Source: Dryas octopetala (Eukaryota; Streptophyta; Magnoliopsida; Rosales; Rosaceae). Taken from it: a DNA stretch of 64,000 bases. Of the stretch, positions 51,553-63,281 are shown piece after piece; positions within the stretch are counted from its first letter, which is position 1, and the number at the start of each line of letters is the position of its first letter. The notes beneath the pieces are model-generated. The model was not told the origin of the DNA, ran no database searches, and was given only the letters and a program-made list of their open reading frames with translations. The stretch lies in NCBI GenBank assembly GCA_963921425.1, contig OY992832.1:13701249-13765248 (forward strand), given 5' to 3'. A program made the translations under genes and the position numbers.

Positions 51553-53863
51553 ATGGCTTTGACTATGAGAGCAGCTGCGGCGGCGGCGGCGGGGCCAACT
51601 CGTGGCTTGAGGCGGCTCTTCTCTACAAGTTTCATTCCTCCAATGACCCCTCCGTCGACTCAGACTCGAGAGCAGGCTGAGCCAAGCACCAACCTCTTCG
51701 TCTCCGGTATATCCCTCTTCCCTCCTTCCCTTTTTACCCCTCACTTTTCTTTCCTATTTGTCTCTATTTGCTTATGGGTCATCGGCTTTTTAGTCTATTT
51801 GTCTGTAAGTGGTGAAAATCTCGTAGCTTTATGTCGGTAGTTCAATAATTTTGGACTTTATAAGTGTATGGATGCTGAGAAAATGGTGAAAATGATGACA
51901 GAAAGTTGTAATTTTCGTCGTTCGTAATTTTTATATCCTGGGCAACCTAGAAACCGAACACTTAAGTGATTGGGTTTGTTACTTCTATTAGTTTAGCTTT
52001 TTTAATTATAGAACCCTTAAGGTGTTACAAACTGTTGTTTTCTTACCATTTCCTGTATTTTCCTCAGAACAAAGGGTTACAGTTCAAAGTTTACAGCTTT
52101 TTGATTACAGGTTCATATTGAATGTGGATATGTTGTAGTATCAATTTTGAATTTCGACATCTCTTTCTTTAAGATTAGCCTTAAGCAGCTGCCTGGGGTT
52201 TTCTATAGATTTTATGTTCTGTATAATAGAAGGATTAAATAGTATCTTTTGGAAAATGATTATTTAACTCTTATCATTTTGAGTTGTGAGTGTGCAAGTG
52301 ACTGACTGATGATCTTGTGGGCAGTTCCTTGTCTTCCATTTCATTTCAAATGAACTTTTTGTTTTTGTTTCCTTGGTTGGTATGTGTATCATCATACTTC
52401 AGTAGTCTATATTTTATCACACTTGAGTTACCTTTCGATCTACTATGATTTGTATTGGATCACATATATGTTTGTTTTCAGGGCTTAACAAACGTACTAC
52501 TTCAGAAGCACTACATGAAGCCTTTTCTAAGTTTGGTGAAGTAGTTCAGGGTTTGTTGTTCTTCTATTAAATTTTATTTTATTTTTATTTTATTTTTTTT
52601 TTAACTTTGTTAATTTCTTTGTAATTTCGTCTATTAACTGTTGATTCTCTGCTGTTTACAGCTAGAGTGGTGACTGATCGTGTTTCAGGATACTCTAAGG
52701 GATTTGGTTTTGTAAGGTATGCTACCTTAGAAGGTGCTACCGCAGGAATAAAGGGCATGGATGGACAGGTGAGTTGACAGAATTCCCTACACTGTTAAAG
52801 TTTGTTTGTTGCCACAAGATTAATTCATGTAAAACACATTATGCCCACTATCCACGAAGTCAAATCTCACAAACTATTAATTAATCTAAACTGTTCAAGT
52901 TTGGTATCCCAAAGCTCAAAACAGTCAAAAAGAAAGAAGTTTCATAAATTGAAACTCTTGTTTCTGAAAAATATTACGCCAACTCCTAAGAAAACATTTG
53001 TAAAAAAGAGAACTCCTTAGTTTCAGAATTGGTTCCCATTGGAAAATGATTCCTTTACTGTTCTTTAGTTCTTAAGGCAAACAAATTGGACACTCTTGCG
53101 CTACCTTTCACAAAAATGTTCCATTACTAATCTAAGCACAACATAAGGAATTCTCAGCACAGAGATTAGTAGACCCTAAAGTTCCCATGAAACACTGAAG
53201 CAGTAGTTTAGCAAATTCAATTTTCTTGCAAATACATCTATTTGAGATGATCCTCCCCCTTCAACCAAAATGGTCAACCAAATAAATACATTTTCCTTGT
53301 TTCTGTGCCCACAAAAAAGTGTCAATTAATCATTCACAGGGACCTGCATACATCATCTAGGTTATCTCAATCTGAGCTCTCTCCAGAATTGAGTATGACA
53401 GTACTGGTACAGATCAATGTTGACATCTCTATCATCTCTCACTCTATGGATGTCCATGGCATGATAGTCCCAATAACTTGTGAGACTTTCAAAATACTAT
53501 AATTTTCCAAAATCAGTAGCATTATGCAATTTGTGCTTTGCTTTGGCACTTCTACTTCGGAGGGTATCATTCAGTCCTGTAACTTCTGTTTATCAAATCC
53601 ATTCAATATAGCCATTCTTCTTCTTTCAATGAGGATGATAATGGTTCTCCCATTTATTTACTATTTTCTTGATAAGTCTAATTTATTTTTTATTTATTTT
53701 CATTATTTTACGCAATTATCTATTTTGGAACTGATTTTTTTTTTTTTTTCCTTCTGTATAGTTTCTTGATGGTTGGGTTATCTTTGCTGAATACGCAAGG
53801 CCCAGACAACCAATGCCGCCGCCTGAGAATAATATGGCTCCTCCTTCATATGGCCGTTACTAA
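51553..53863 (+). CDS. ORRM2: Mitochondrial single-RRM protein, ORRM2-like
   Basis: Organelle RRM proteins take part in C-to-U RNA editing; ORRM2 of Arabidopsis affects mitochondrial sites. Four exons, 51553-51706, 52482-52550, 52662-52768 and 53762-53863, GT-AG, give 143 residues in frame. Residues 1-~45 are rich in A, R, S and T (MALTMRAAAAAAAGPTRG, RRLFSTSF) with a probable mitochondrial cleavage site after RRLFS. The RRM runs ~47-125: RNP2 LFVSGL, RNP1 KGFGFVRY, and GWVIFAEYARPR at its end. The short tail is PRQPMPPPENN and ends SYGRY. The start is the first ATG; codons upstream in frame lack one. Length and sequence match At5g54580 well. Intron 3 is nearly 1 kb and holds no recognised gene. 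Confidence 0.92.
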
Positions 53864-54261
53864 ATCCTGTATGCAGTTCCATCGTCCATTTAATTATATT
53901 TGTCAGCAAGTGGAATTTATTGATCACATTTCTTCATTCGTGGGTTTGTGGTTGGGTGGTCTTCATTGACTGGGATTCTCAATATGACAACCAAGCAAGA
54001 CAGAAGTGGAAAAAATATGTATTACAAAAATGTTTTTGTTTAAGACAACTGTGTGCAACACTTTTTGCTATTGTAAACTTGTCCAAAACTTGGACCGATT
54101 TATTCTAGAATTTTTCAACTTGCATAATGAATGATTCTGCTTAGGGGTCGTTTGTTTCTGTGTTTTTTCTTTGAACAACTCAACAGCAATTGCTCTGTAT
54201 CTTCAATTTGTGTGAAGGGTTATGTTTCAGGTTCATTAATAATGGTATATGGAATTTATAT
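53864..54261. other. 3' flank of ORRM2-like gene
   Basis: Probable 3' UTR; no further coding sequence seen. Confidence 0.5.
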
Positions 54262-54440
54262 AAGGCTTATTTGCACAGTTGGAATTGGTAGATGTAGCGT
54301 CTACATGACGGGTAAATTGATGGATTTGACGGTTTCAGATTATGTGAGATACGTAAGAAATTTACACGGATAAATTAAGACAATAAATTTTAAAGGGGTA
54401 AAGTGATAAGTTTCAAGGGATAAGAGTGTAAATAAGCCTT
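54262..54440. mobile_element. Short MITE with 15-bp TIRs
   Basis: AAGGCTTATTTGCAC at the left matches the reverse complement of the right end, AAGGCTTATTTACAC, with one mismatch. The element is 179 bp with no coding. A target duplication is not clear. Confidence 0.6.
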
Positions 54441-54577
54441 TAAATAATGTGGAATCCTAAAAAGGACATATGAGTAGCTTCACTGTGCTCGTACCTTCTG
54501 GTCTCCACTAGGCTGATGCGGTTGGAGCGCACAATGACTTCCCTTGCAAAGCAAGGTAATGGTGTGGGGTGAAGTAG

Positions 54578-54599
54578 CTCATGACTCATGAGTCATGAG
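54578..54599. promoter_or_regulatory. Perfect 22-bp palindrome carrying TGACTCA/TGAGTCA
   Basis: The half-site is CTCATGACTCA, followed by its exact reverse complement. It includes two overlapping bZIP-type cores (TGACTCA and TGAGTCA). No gene start is near, so function is unknown. Confidence 0.55.
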
Positions 54600-57500
54600 T
54601 GATACTGTTGTCTTCACTTTGGCGGTCAAATCGAGCTTGGAAAGCTCTACACACCCAGAACAGCTGAGTAGAGAGAAGGCTAATGACACTAGCAACGTTT
54701 ACTAAGGCCTATGAGTGACCAAGTGAGTCAAACTGGAAGACTACTGGAAGTGTACACTTTGACAATGTTTTTGTATGGCTAGGTGTGCCTTACTTGATTC
54801 CCAAAGCGGAACCTTCCAATACAAAATGACACTTAAGGAAAAATATGCAAGTGTAGATGTTTGCATTTGGACTATGAGTGACCGTTCAAACGTTTACTTA
54901 CTCACAATCTGCTCTATAGGTGTTTCTACTCTAATTGACATGTAAAAGCAAAGTCAAATTAGAAATTATTTATCCATTTGATTACCATCATTATCTTCAT
55001 TTAGTTTTATATGAGAAATTGTATTTGTTAACATAGTTTAGATGACCTAACAGTTCCAATTTGGTTGAAATTTTAAGAACGATCCTTGAATGAGACCTAA
55101 GATGTGGGTAATTTTGATTATTGAATTGCATCGTCATGTTGCTAAGATGAAGATGCCTATACTTGTTTTTTTTTTTTTTTTTTTTTTAATGTGGAAGGTT
55201 CAACTGTTGATGTTTACAAAAAATGTGGACGTCCTCATCCTAGCCACTGCATGATACATTTGAAATGTTCATCTTTTAGGTTTCTCTTCAAAAATCATTC
55301 TTACAAAATTATAGCCAAAGAAAAAAATATTAGGTCATGTAAATTGTGTTGACTAACAAAGTCTGTCAGATAAAATTGAATGATGATTGTGGTAATCAAA
55401 TGAGTAAACAATTTGTAATTTGACTTAGTATTTATAAGAATGACCTTCAAAGGAAGGAATACCTAATAATGAATGGTTATGATCACTGATATGTAGAGTG
55501 GGAGTAGGATGTCTATGTATATTATATAGTATCAGACTCCTTCCATTAAAGAATTTTTCAAATATATTGTATTTCAACAATTCGAACCATCTAGTTTTTA
55601 GGTCTTTATTTAAAGATCACTTCTACAAAAATTTAGACAAATAGGAAATCATTAGGATATCTAATTTTTGATAAAATAAATAGACGAATATAATGTAAGT
55701 TTGAAATAATGACTATTGAATCAAACGGTTAAATTGTTTCCGTTTTATCTAAATTTTTGTAAAGTTGATTATTGAAATGAGACTTAAAAAATAGACGACT
55801 TCGATCGTCAAATTACAATGTGAAATAAGCCCCACGAGAGATACTTTATTTACCCTTAAAAGAGATATCCCTCTCATTAAAAGGGACTTGTATATAATAC
55901 AGAGTGTATTTATCATATATTTGATTTTTTTTATTGTTAAACTATCAATGAAAGACCTATTAAATCAAAACAAATTAACAATATTCTACAACATACAAGC
56001 TAGACTTCTCTTGTCTCTATACCTATATATTATTTGACACTCGTACTTTTTGCTAGACAAATACATGGTGGCTAGATGAAGATGAATTTTAGCCATAAAC
56101 AATACAAATCCAGATTCTGATAGCTTGTCTGAGCATCAACTACACCACAGAAGAGGGGGCTTAATCGAACCAATAGCATGCACATAATTTTCAGACATAT
56201 GGGCCAGTGCCCATAGGGCTTCGCCTTCTCATCGAAGCAACCCAAGAAAATTTATAACACTGAAAGTAACCAAACAGTGGATATTTTAGAACCGAATGCA
56301 TTGTCATCCCATTGGGACAAATAAATCATTTTTAGTTACATGGAAATTAGTTGGGGGAGAATTAGAAGATGATAAAATTAGATGCGTCTTCGTTTCTCAG
56401 CAGCTGTAGCTACTAGCATTTAAGTCTAAAGGACAAATGGTCCTGCCAAATTTGGTGAGTCATTTATAGGTTCTTGAATTGTTGGCTTTCTTTTGAGGGT
56501 GAGTATTGAGCAGAATGAAGTTTCTAGTAGAGAATTTGAATTAAATATGAATGAATTCAAGAGCCACCAATATATGGAATGGATTGGAGGGTTTGAGAAG
56601 ATTCTATTTTCAATACTAGAAGCCTAGAGTTAGAGTTGTGGTGGAGATGAAATTGCATTCCTGAGAAAGGTGCATATGATAATGAACATCCTTTTCTGTG
56701 ACAGAAAATGAGGATGGAATTGTTTCCATTTTCAACCGACAAAATGGGGATGAAATTATGCCTTTCAAGTTATATGCATCCACACAATTTCTGAAAAGTT
56801 TTTGCGAGTAATGTGTATCCAAAGCTTAATTTAAAAATATTGTATTTAATGAGAAAATAAATCATGAACACATGATACAATTCATAAAATAATTTTGTAA
56901 ATAATTTCACCTATTAAAATTTATTACGTGAATCTTGTATCTCACTTAAAATATGAATAATGCGGGTTGTCCACGTCCAAAATAAAAAGTCTTGGACAGG
57001 GAATTAGGCATTTCCATAACAATTTCAATATGGCACGTTTATTGATCGAGTCAATTTCCATTTGATACATACATGAAGTTTTATTTGTTAGTTTGTAGGG
57101 GATGGACCAAAAGCTATCCAACAAGGAGGTCTTGATCCCTGTAGGCATGTACTGCAAGTAACTTTTTGTCATGTGGTAATGTGATGTCAAAGAAATGAGT
57201 ATATGACCCATCTATTTAATTGACAAAAACAATTGGGCAAGAAAGGGATTTGAGTATATGACCTTAAAGCTCTTTGACATTTGGCCATTGGGTATTTTCG
57301 TAAAGAGGGCTTATTGGATAAGCTGATAAGCATGCCCTCTGCTAACATCTACTCATTAACAATCTAATCCAATCCATAATTGTTGGACACTTCACCATTA
57401 CCTGTACACCAAATATGGCTTGATGCAGGCCATATTGTTCCCTCCTCTCCCATTTTCTAGTCTTGAGCACTTGCAAAGCAAATACTATCGATGAATATAT

Positions 57501-58455
57501 ATATATTTTTTAAGTATAATAAGTGTTAGTATATATAAGATTTTAATAGGTGCGCTGCAATTTAATTACTCACTTTTTCTATGCCTATGTATATTCATTT
57601 TTTCATGCACATAAGAGAATTTTTGTCATAGTATTTAGCAATTGAATTTTACAAGAATTTTTGTGTTTGTGGTATTATTGTTCAAAAAAAAAAAAAAAAA
57701 AAATTAAGTCAGCCAAATTGAATATATATTAATTAGCTCATAACTTGCTAGCCTCTATAATAGAGATAGATGCTGACTTAGCATTTAAAGAGAAAAAATT
57801 TCTTGAAATTGAAAAAAATTTTATGTGATTAAATATAAAAACATATGTTTCATTATTTTATTGGATTGACATACCAATATAACCTTTTCCCAATTCCAGG
57901 AAAGTTTCTCTCATCACTTTAAATATAAAATTATATATAGAATTATAATATTTTGCTCATATTTTCTATGTTAATATTGTTGTGCTTGTATGATTGTATC
58001 TCAAATGACGTCATATGTGTTTAGAGTTAAATATTTTGAACATAAAATGCATGGATGACTTATAAATATTTGAGTATACCAGTTATAATTATGCTTTCAT
58101 AAAGAAGTTTTTCAATTAAGTTGAAACTGATAGCATTCTAAAGAAAGTGGATGAACTAGCTATTTGTCCATTGAAAAGGACATAATAGTTGTAGCTCAAT
58201 TATGGAAATTAAGCCACATAATTTAATTTCCCTAGTTGGGAAATGAATTATGTTAGATTAGGAAGCTATGTCATTTTTATCAGAAACTTTCACCTAAAAT
58301 AAGGGATAAGTGAGGAATAATGATTCAATAATTGGATTTAATTTAACAATTGAAACTGATATATATATAATATATTAAACTAGCTGGTGTGAATGTTTTT
58401 GTTATTTTTATTGTGTTGATCAGTTATGTAAAATATTTTTGTTGTATTATTTTTA
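54600..58455. other. Intergenic, no gene recognised
   Basis: Almost 4 kb of AT-rich DNA with long T or A runs (55167-55188, 57686-57702). Short open frames at 56557-56822 and 56942-57211 on the minus strand show no family similarity. Confidence 0.5.
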
Positions 58456-58772
58456 TAATTGGTGTCCCTAACTTAGATTTTAATGGATTTTAAAAGTGCA
58501 ACAAGATCTTGGTGTTCTCAATTAAGATTTTAATGAATTTCAAATAAATCTAGGATCCCCAACTAAGATTTTAATGAATTTCTTAGAAATATAAGTATCC
58601 TAAAAAATTCATGAATTTCATTACAAATTTGGGTGATAAATTTGGGTGAATTTAGATAAATTTTTTATACATAACAAATTTCAAGAGAATTCAAGCAATT
58701 TTTTTAAAATTTTGATGGATTCTATAAATTTTAAAATGTATTAAAATCTTAATTTGGACATTCCCAATATGC
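58456..58772. mobile_element. Worn foldback element with repeated TAAGATTTTAATG motif
   Basis: The left arm (ATTGGTGTCCCTAACTTAG) pairs imperfectly with the reverse complement of the right arm (ATTGGGAATGTCCAAATTAAG). The phrase AAGATTTTAATGAATTT is repeated in the left half. Boundaries are approximate. Confidence 0.4.
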
Positions 58773-59033
58773 CAAATTTTCTTTATGGGTTAACTATTGA
58801 CAAAGGCAGAAATGTATTGTACAGTCCACAGTCCCCACCGCTGCATGTATTAATATGGGTGGAGTCGTGGAGAAGAGAAGGCATTCATTCAGTGTCCGAG
58901 CTGTCACCCTATCAACCAGGCTGGCCCGCCGCCACGTCAACCTGTCTGTGAATAGGGGCATCGCTGTAATAACCCCAGAAAGCAAGGGCAAATCATTTGA
59001 GCGTTGAGATAAATCCAGATCTCCCACACCCAT

Positions 59034-59040
59034 TATAAAA
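59034..59040 (+). promoter_or_regulatory. TATA box of the 59234 gene
   Basis: TATAAAA, 194 bp before the start codon; a GCCACGTC motif lies ~100 bp further upstream at about 58930. Confidence 0.6.
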
Positions 59041-59107
59041 TGCAGAAGAGAAGAGGCAGGAACAAGCAAAGTCCAGTATCCAAACCCAATCTCCCATACC
59101 GAAAAGC

Positions 59108-59160
59108 ATGAACCATCGTCGACAATGATGAAACGCCTCCGCCAATGGCACAAATCGTAA
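59108..59160 (+). promoter_or_regulatory. Two overlapping upstream ORFs in the leader of the 59234 gene
   Basis: ATG at 59108 opens a 6-codon frame ending at 59128. ATG-ATG at 59125 opens an 11-codon frame (MMKRLRQWHKS) ending at 59160. Both lie between the TATA box and the main start, unless removed by a leader intron. Confidence 0.45.
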
Positions 59161-59233
59161 TTAAGCTCAACTCCAAGCCCCTGATCTTTCACACGATTCT
59201 CATCAGGTAGGTGGCTAGCTACGTACGTACATC

Positions 59234-59707
59234 ATGAAGTTTTTGTTGTCGTGCTGCGGGGCCACGCTCAGCGCCACGCGCCGGGCCGACCCGAACACGT
59301 CCGAGCCGGTTCGGAGCGCCGAGGAGATGAGCTCGCTGGTGCCGCCGAGCCGCCCGCGCCGCCGCAGGAAGCGCGGGATTCCCGGCGCCTTCTTCTCGGC
59401 GTCGCCGACGTCGACCGAGTGGAGGCCGTCCCTCATCTCCATCTCCGAGGACACCGTCTTGATGGCGTCAAGGAAGGATGAGCGAGAGCGAGCTGTGAAG
59501 AGGAAGAGTGGTCCGGAGCGAGCCCGAGTTCGCGTCCGTAGCCACAGCGATGATTACGGGTCAGTAATCAGTATATAGTAAAACGACGACGTAGTCTTCA
59601 CTTATATTTAGTGTTTTTTTTATGAAATTGATTGGTTGAATTTTTTTGTCAGGCGGAGTTCGCTTCCGGCTATTCCGGCGTTTTCTCCGACACCGTTCAT
59701 GTTTTGA
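59234..59707 (+). CDS. Small basic plant protein of unknown function
   Basis: Two exons, 59234-59559 and 59653-59707, GT-AG, give 126 residues in frame. The N-terminus MKFLLSCCGATLSATRR has a CC pair that could be lipid-modified (inference). A basic stretch PSRPRRRRKRG follows, then EWRPSLISISEDT and a charged region with R and K, and the end is PAIPAFSPTPFMF. The WRPSLxSISED block and the SPTPF(M/L)F end recur in a family of small uncharacterised plant proteins I know only by sequence. The first exon is very GC-rich compared with its surroundings, which is common in such genes. The unspliced frame would end five codons after the donor. Confidence 0.8.
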
Positions 59708-60460
59708 GTTTTGATGGGAATGGGATGAAGTTGCATTATTAGATTTTAAGAGGACTGTACATATACACACTTTCATCCAACCCAAGTTGGGATCAAAGAG
59801 TGTATATTAAAGCCTATTAGTAATGTACCCTTGTAATCAATCATATATTGAATAGTGCAATTTAACATTTTCATTATTGTTATTGTTAAGTTTCTCATTT
59901 CTCTTTTTCTTTTTTCATTAATATATTGAAGTGAATCATGGTATGATGATTCGTGATGATGTCTAGTATATTGTCTTGGATAGCTTACCCAAAAGAAAGG
60001 AATAAAAAATAGAGAAATTGGTTTGGGATTGGGAGATTCTACTAATAAACCAGTGAGGATCAAGCCCAATAATCAACTCCTAAAAGCAGCATCTGCTTCA
60101 ACTCAGCCTAATAGTGATGAAGTTACAAAAGAATGCGGTTGGCCCAACTTGGGTCTAGCCCAATGCATATATGCATACCAACAACTGAAAAGTCTCTAAA
60201 TACCCAATTTCTCTTTATGGGCCTTTAGTTGAGTTATATGGTGAATGGGCCTATTCGCACTTTAGCTAGTAAGGTTGCCTAGCTACAGAAGCTTCTAGCT
60301 TATTTGGTGTGATTATAAGACAAGTAGCCTCCATTGTTAAAACTAGGAAATGAGTTAAGCTCTGTATTGTATATTATGAGGATCATACAAACTTATTGTA
60401 ATCAAGTAGTGTATATAGTTGGAGAAAATAAAAAACCGCAGAAAACATGAGCCTTTAATG
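59708..60460. other. Between convergent genes, no gene
   Basis: Holds the 3' UTRs of the small protein gene and of the transporter. No other coding signal. Confidence 0.55.
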
Positions 60461-61650
60461 TCACACACTAGTACTTGTGCAAGCATTGTCAGCACTCTCC
60501 CCATCCTCCATCCCAGTCATGGTATCATACAAAGGCTTGTTCAGCGTCTCCGGCAGATAAAACGCAAACACTCCTCCCACAATCGCACACACCCCAAACA
60601 CCGCAAACGGCAACCCCCCACCCAGAACCACCACAAAAGGCGCCAGAATTGCCCCCATCTGCGCCGCCTGTTGGGCACAACCAAGCGCCGCGTTTCTAAC
60701 AACAGTTGGGAACAACTCCGTGGTGTAAATAAACAGCAAGTTGTAAGTCCCCGCCACCCCGAAAATCCCAAAAACCCCACACACCATCTTCACCACCTTC
60801 CACGCCCCATCATTCCCCACCAAGCTTCCAACGAAACAGAAGATCCCACTGAACCCGAGCGTCCCAATTGCCAAGGGCTTCCTTCCGTACTTGTCAAGCA
60901 ACATTGCTGTTATTGTGAACGCTGGCATTTCCGCTACCGCATTCACTAGTACGTTCATGTACAGGTTGGTTTCTAGGTTCACCACGTTCAGGCTCAGCCC
61001 GTAGTACACCACGGAGCAGAGGAAGTTTATGGTCACTGCTAGAAACAAACGAATTCGAGTCATTGGACACTTGATCACGTCGATCAAAGACCCACTTATT
61101 GCTTCCTTACTCTCAAACTCATCCTCACCCTTGTATGCTTCTTCCTTGTCTTTGGCTTCATCATCAAGGGCTAGAACCACCCCATCAGGAAGGTGGTTGC
61201 CATTGCGCTTGGCAATGGCGCGCATGAGTTTCATGGCCTTATTGATTTTGCCTCGCACAAGGTACCACCTTGGGGACTCCGAGATGAAAGGGAGGACGAG
61301 GATGAGGAAGAGGAGGGATGGGATTGAGGAGGCGATGTAGAGTTCACGCCATGATTGGAAGATGTAGGCTATGCCGGAGAGTAGTGCGATCCCTGTTGAG
61401 AAGAAGTAGAATGTGGACATCCCGGCGGCCCCGCGCTTTGTGGGGCCGACGGGCTCGGTGGCAAGGACGAAGGCACATAGGCCAACGCCGCCGGTGCTGA
61501 ATCCGGTGAGGAGACGGAGGAGGACGTAGATCCAGTAGGATGGGGAGAGTGCTGTTAGGCAACCGAAGATGGTGTTCATGGTGCATACTATTATTAGGGA
61601 GCCTTTTCTTCCTAGGAAACAGTCTGAACAGTGCCCAAAAATTCCAGCAC
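60461..61650 (-). CDS. OCT4: Organic cation/carnitine transporter (MFS), main exon; 5' exon(s) outside window
   Basis: Plant OCT proteins are major facilitator superfamily carriers of organic cations and carnitine, several on the vacuolar membrane. This exon begins after an acceptor TTTCAG at 61651-61656 and runs to the stop TGA at 60463-60461, giving ~396 residues of the usual ~520. Visible: GIFGHCSDCFLGRKGS (loop 2-3 motif), RLLTGFSTGGVG, ATEPVGPTKRGAAGMS, the sugar-porter-like SESPRWYLVRGK, then a ~75-residue charged central loop (DDEAKDKEEAYKGEDEFESK), DKYGRKPLAIG, and six more membrane spans ending LPETLNKPLYDTM. About ten membrane segments are present. The N-terminal ~125 residues with the first span are missing, and no matching exon is seen up to 64000, so they lie beyond the window across an intron of over 2.3 kb. 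The open frame continues upstream to 61693, but that part is intron. Confidence 0.9.
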
Positions 61651-62230
61651 CTGAAAGTAATGCATGCCAAATCTTCATTAATTTAGTACCCATGCAAGTT
61701 GAAATATGATATTACATCCACAACCAAATTAATTTGATTAAAGGAAAATTCAAATTACAATGAGTCCAAATCAAACACCGTCTTCACTTCCACTTGTATA
61801 TATAATCATTTCATCTTTATATATTAGAAATGTAGTAAAACTGTAATTAAATATGGTATAAAAAGTTTTACTCATTTTAGTATATATGATTAGTACATAT
61901 ATGATTTAGGTGTGCATCGTGCTAATTAGAACCATGGTCACAACTTTACATGATCATGACTGAGCAAGCAAGCATTACAGGTAAGTTACCAGCTAGTACC
62001 ATTTGTTATCTGTCTTCATCAAAACCATGTGTCATATCTTCCCTTTCTTGAAGAACTCAGGTTCATGACTCATGCATGAAAACTAACCAAACACATACAT
62101 ATTTGTAAAGATAAGGGAGGAATGAAATATGCTACGCTACCTGGCAAGGCCTAATATGGCTTGCAGGTAGGCTGGTGCATGTGTTTTGTTTGATGTATTG
62201 ATTGAAATATCAGCTTAATTATAAAAAACA

Positions 62231-62287
62231 AAAAATAAAAAATAAAAAATAAAAAATAAAAAATAAAAAATAAAAAATAAAAAATAA
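62231..62287. repeat. (AAAAAAT)n minisatellite
   Basis: About eight units of TAAAAAA in tandem. Confidence 0.85.
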
Positions 62288-63250
62288 TAAATAAACTAAA
62301 ACTAAAACTAAATATGAATGTTATATATAATTCAAGACCTTTCTTCTTCTTCTTTTTTTTTTTTTTTTTTAAATGATGATAACTTGTGCATGTGCAGACT
62401 TAATTCATGGATGACAATTAATTAATGGAAAAAATTATTGAATATATATCTAACTCAGCACACAATGTAACCTCAGCACACAATGTAACACCCCATTATG
62501 GTTTCTCTTAGACACAAGCTAGCAAACAGTTACATAAAGAAATTAAAGTGACAAAAGGGAAAACAGAAAGTTAAAGACAAAAACAAAAACAAAGTTAAAG
62601 ATTGAATTAAAGACCAAAGAAGTACTTTATAGCTAGGTACATTGGAACAGACAACCTATCATGTGAACAAGTCACTTTAAGAAAAAAAAAGAACTCACGC
62701 CCAATCTTACTTTTCAGATAGAGTATTCCATCTTTAGTTTGTTAAACGGAGGGAATTAATAATGGCACTGTACACGTTTTATCATCCGACTATGGCACCT
62801 TCAAGGCCATCATATATGTTTACAGGCATACATCATGCCATCGAACTGGGAATCTATACACACTAAGTCACTAAGTTTAAAAAGAGTTCACTCAATTAAT
62901 AATTCAGATTAAGGATATGTATATTAGACAAATCACATTACATATTGGCAAAATAAATTTTTTCTAAATGATTAATATGATATACCCAGACATTTGAGAA
63001 AGTTGAAGGTCCCTTATGTTTTAGGGGATCATAATTAATGACTGATGCCCTACATTTTCGATCTGTATATGTGCAGAAGGAACACGTGATACCTCAGACC
63101 TGTAACTGCTGCAGGTCCAATTGATGGTGATGCTTCGTGGTTGATTCTTAAGCATTTCCATTTTCTGTGCTACTCTTTAGGAAACGGACAAACATACTCA
63201 CTCTTAAATCCTCACGTCAATATAGCAAAGTACATATGCTTGTAAAGTTG

Positions 63251-63252
<2 letters not shown>

Positions 63253-63281
<29 letters not shown>
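63253..63281. repeat. (TA)n microsatellite
   Basis: About 14 TA units. Confidence 0.9.

Noticed and set aside
60419-60949. 176-codon open frame on the plus strand, rich in H, P and R
   Set aside because: Antisense to the transporter exon; its composition is what GC-rich antisense frames give.
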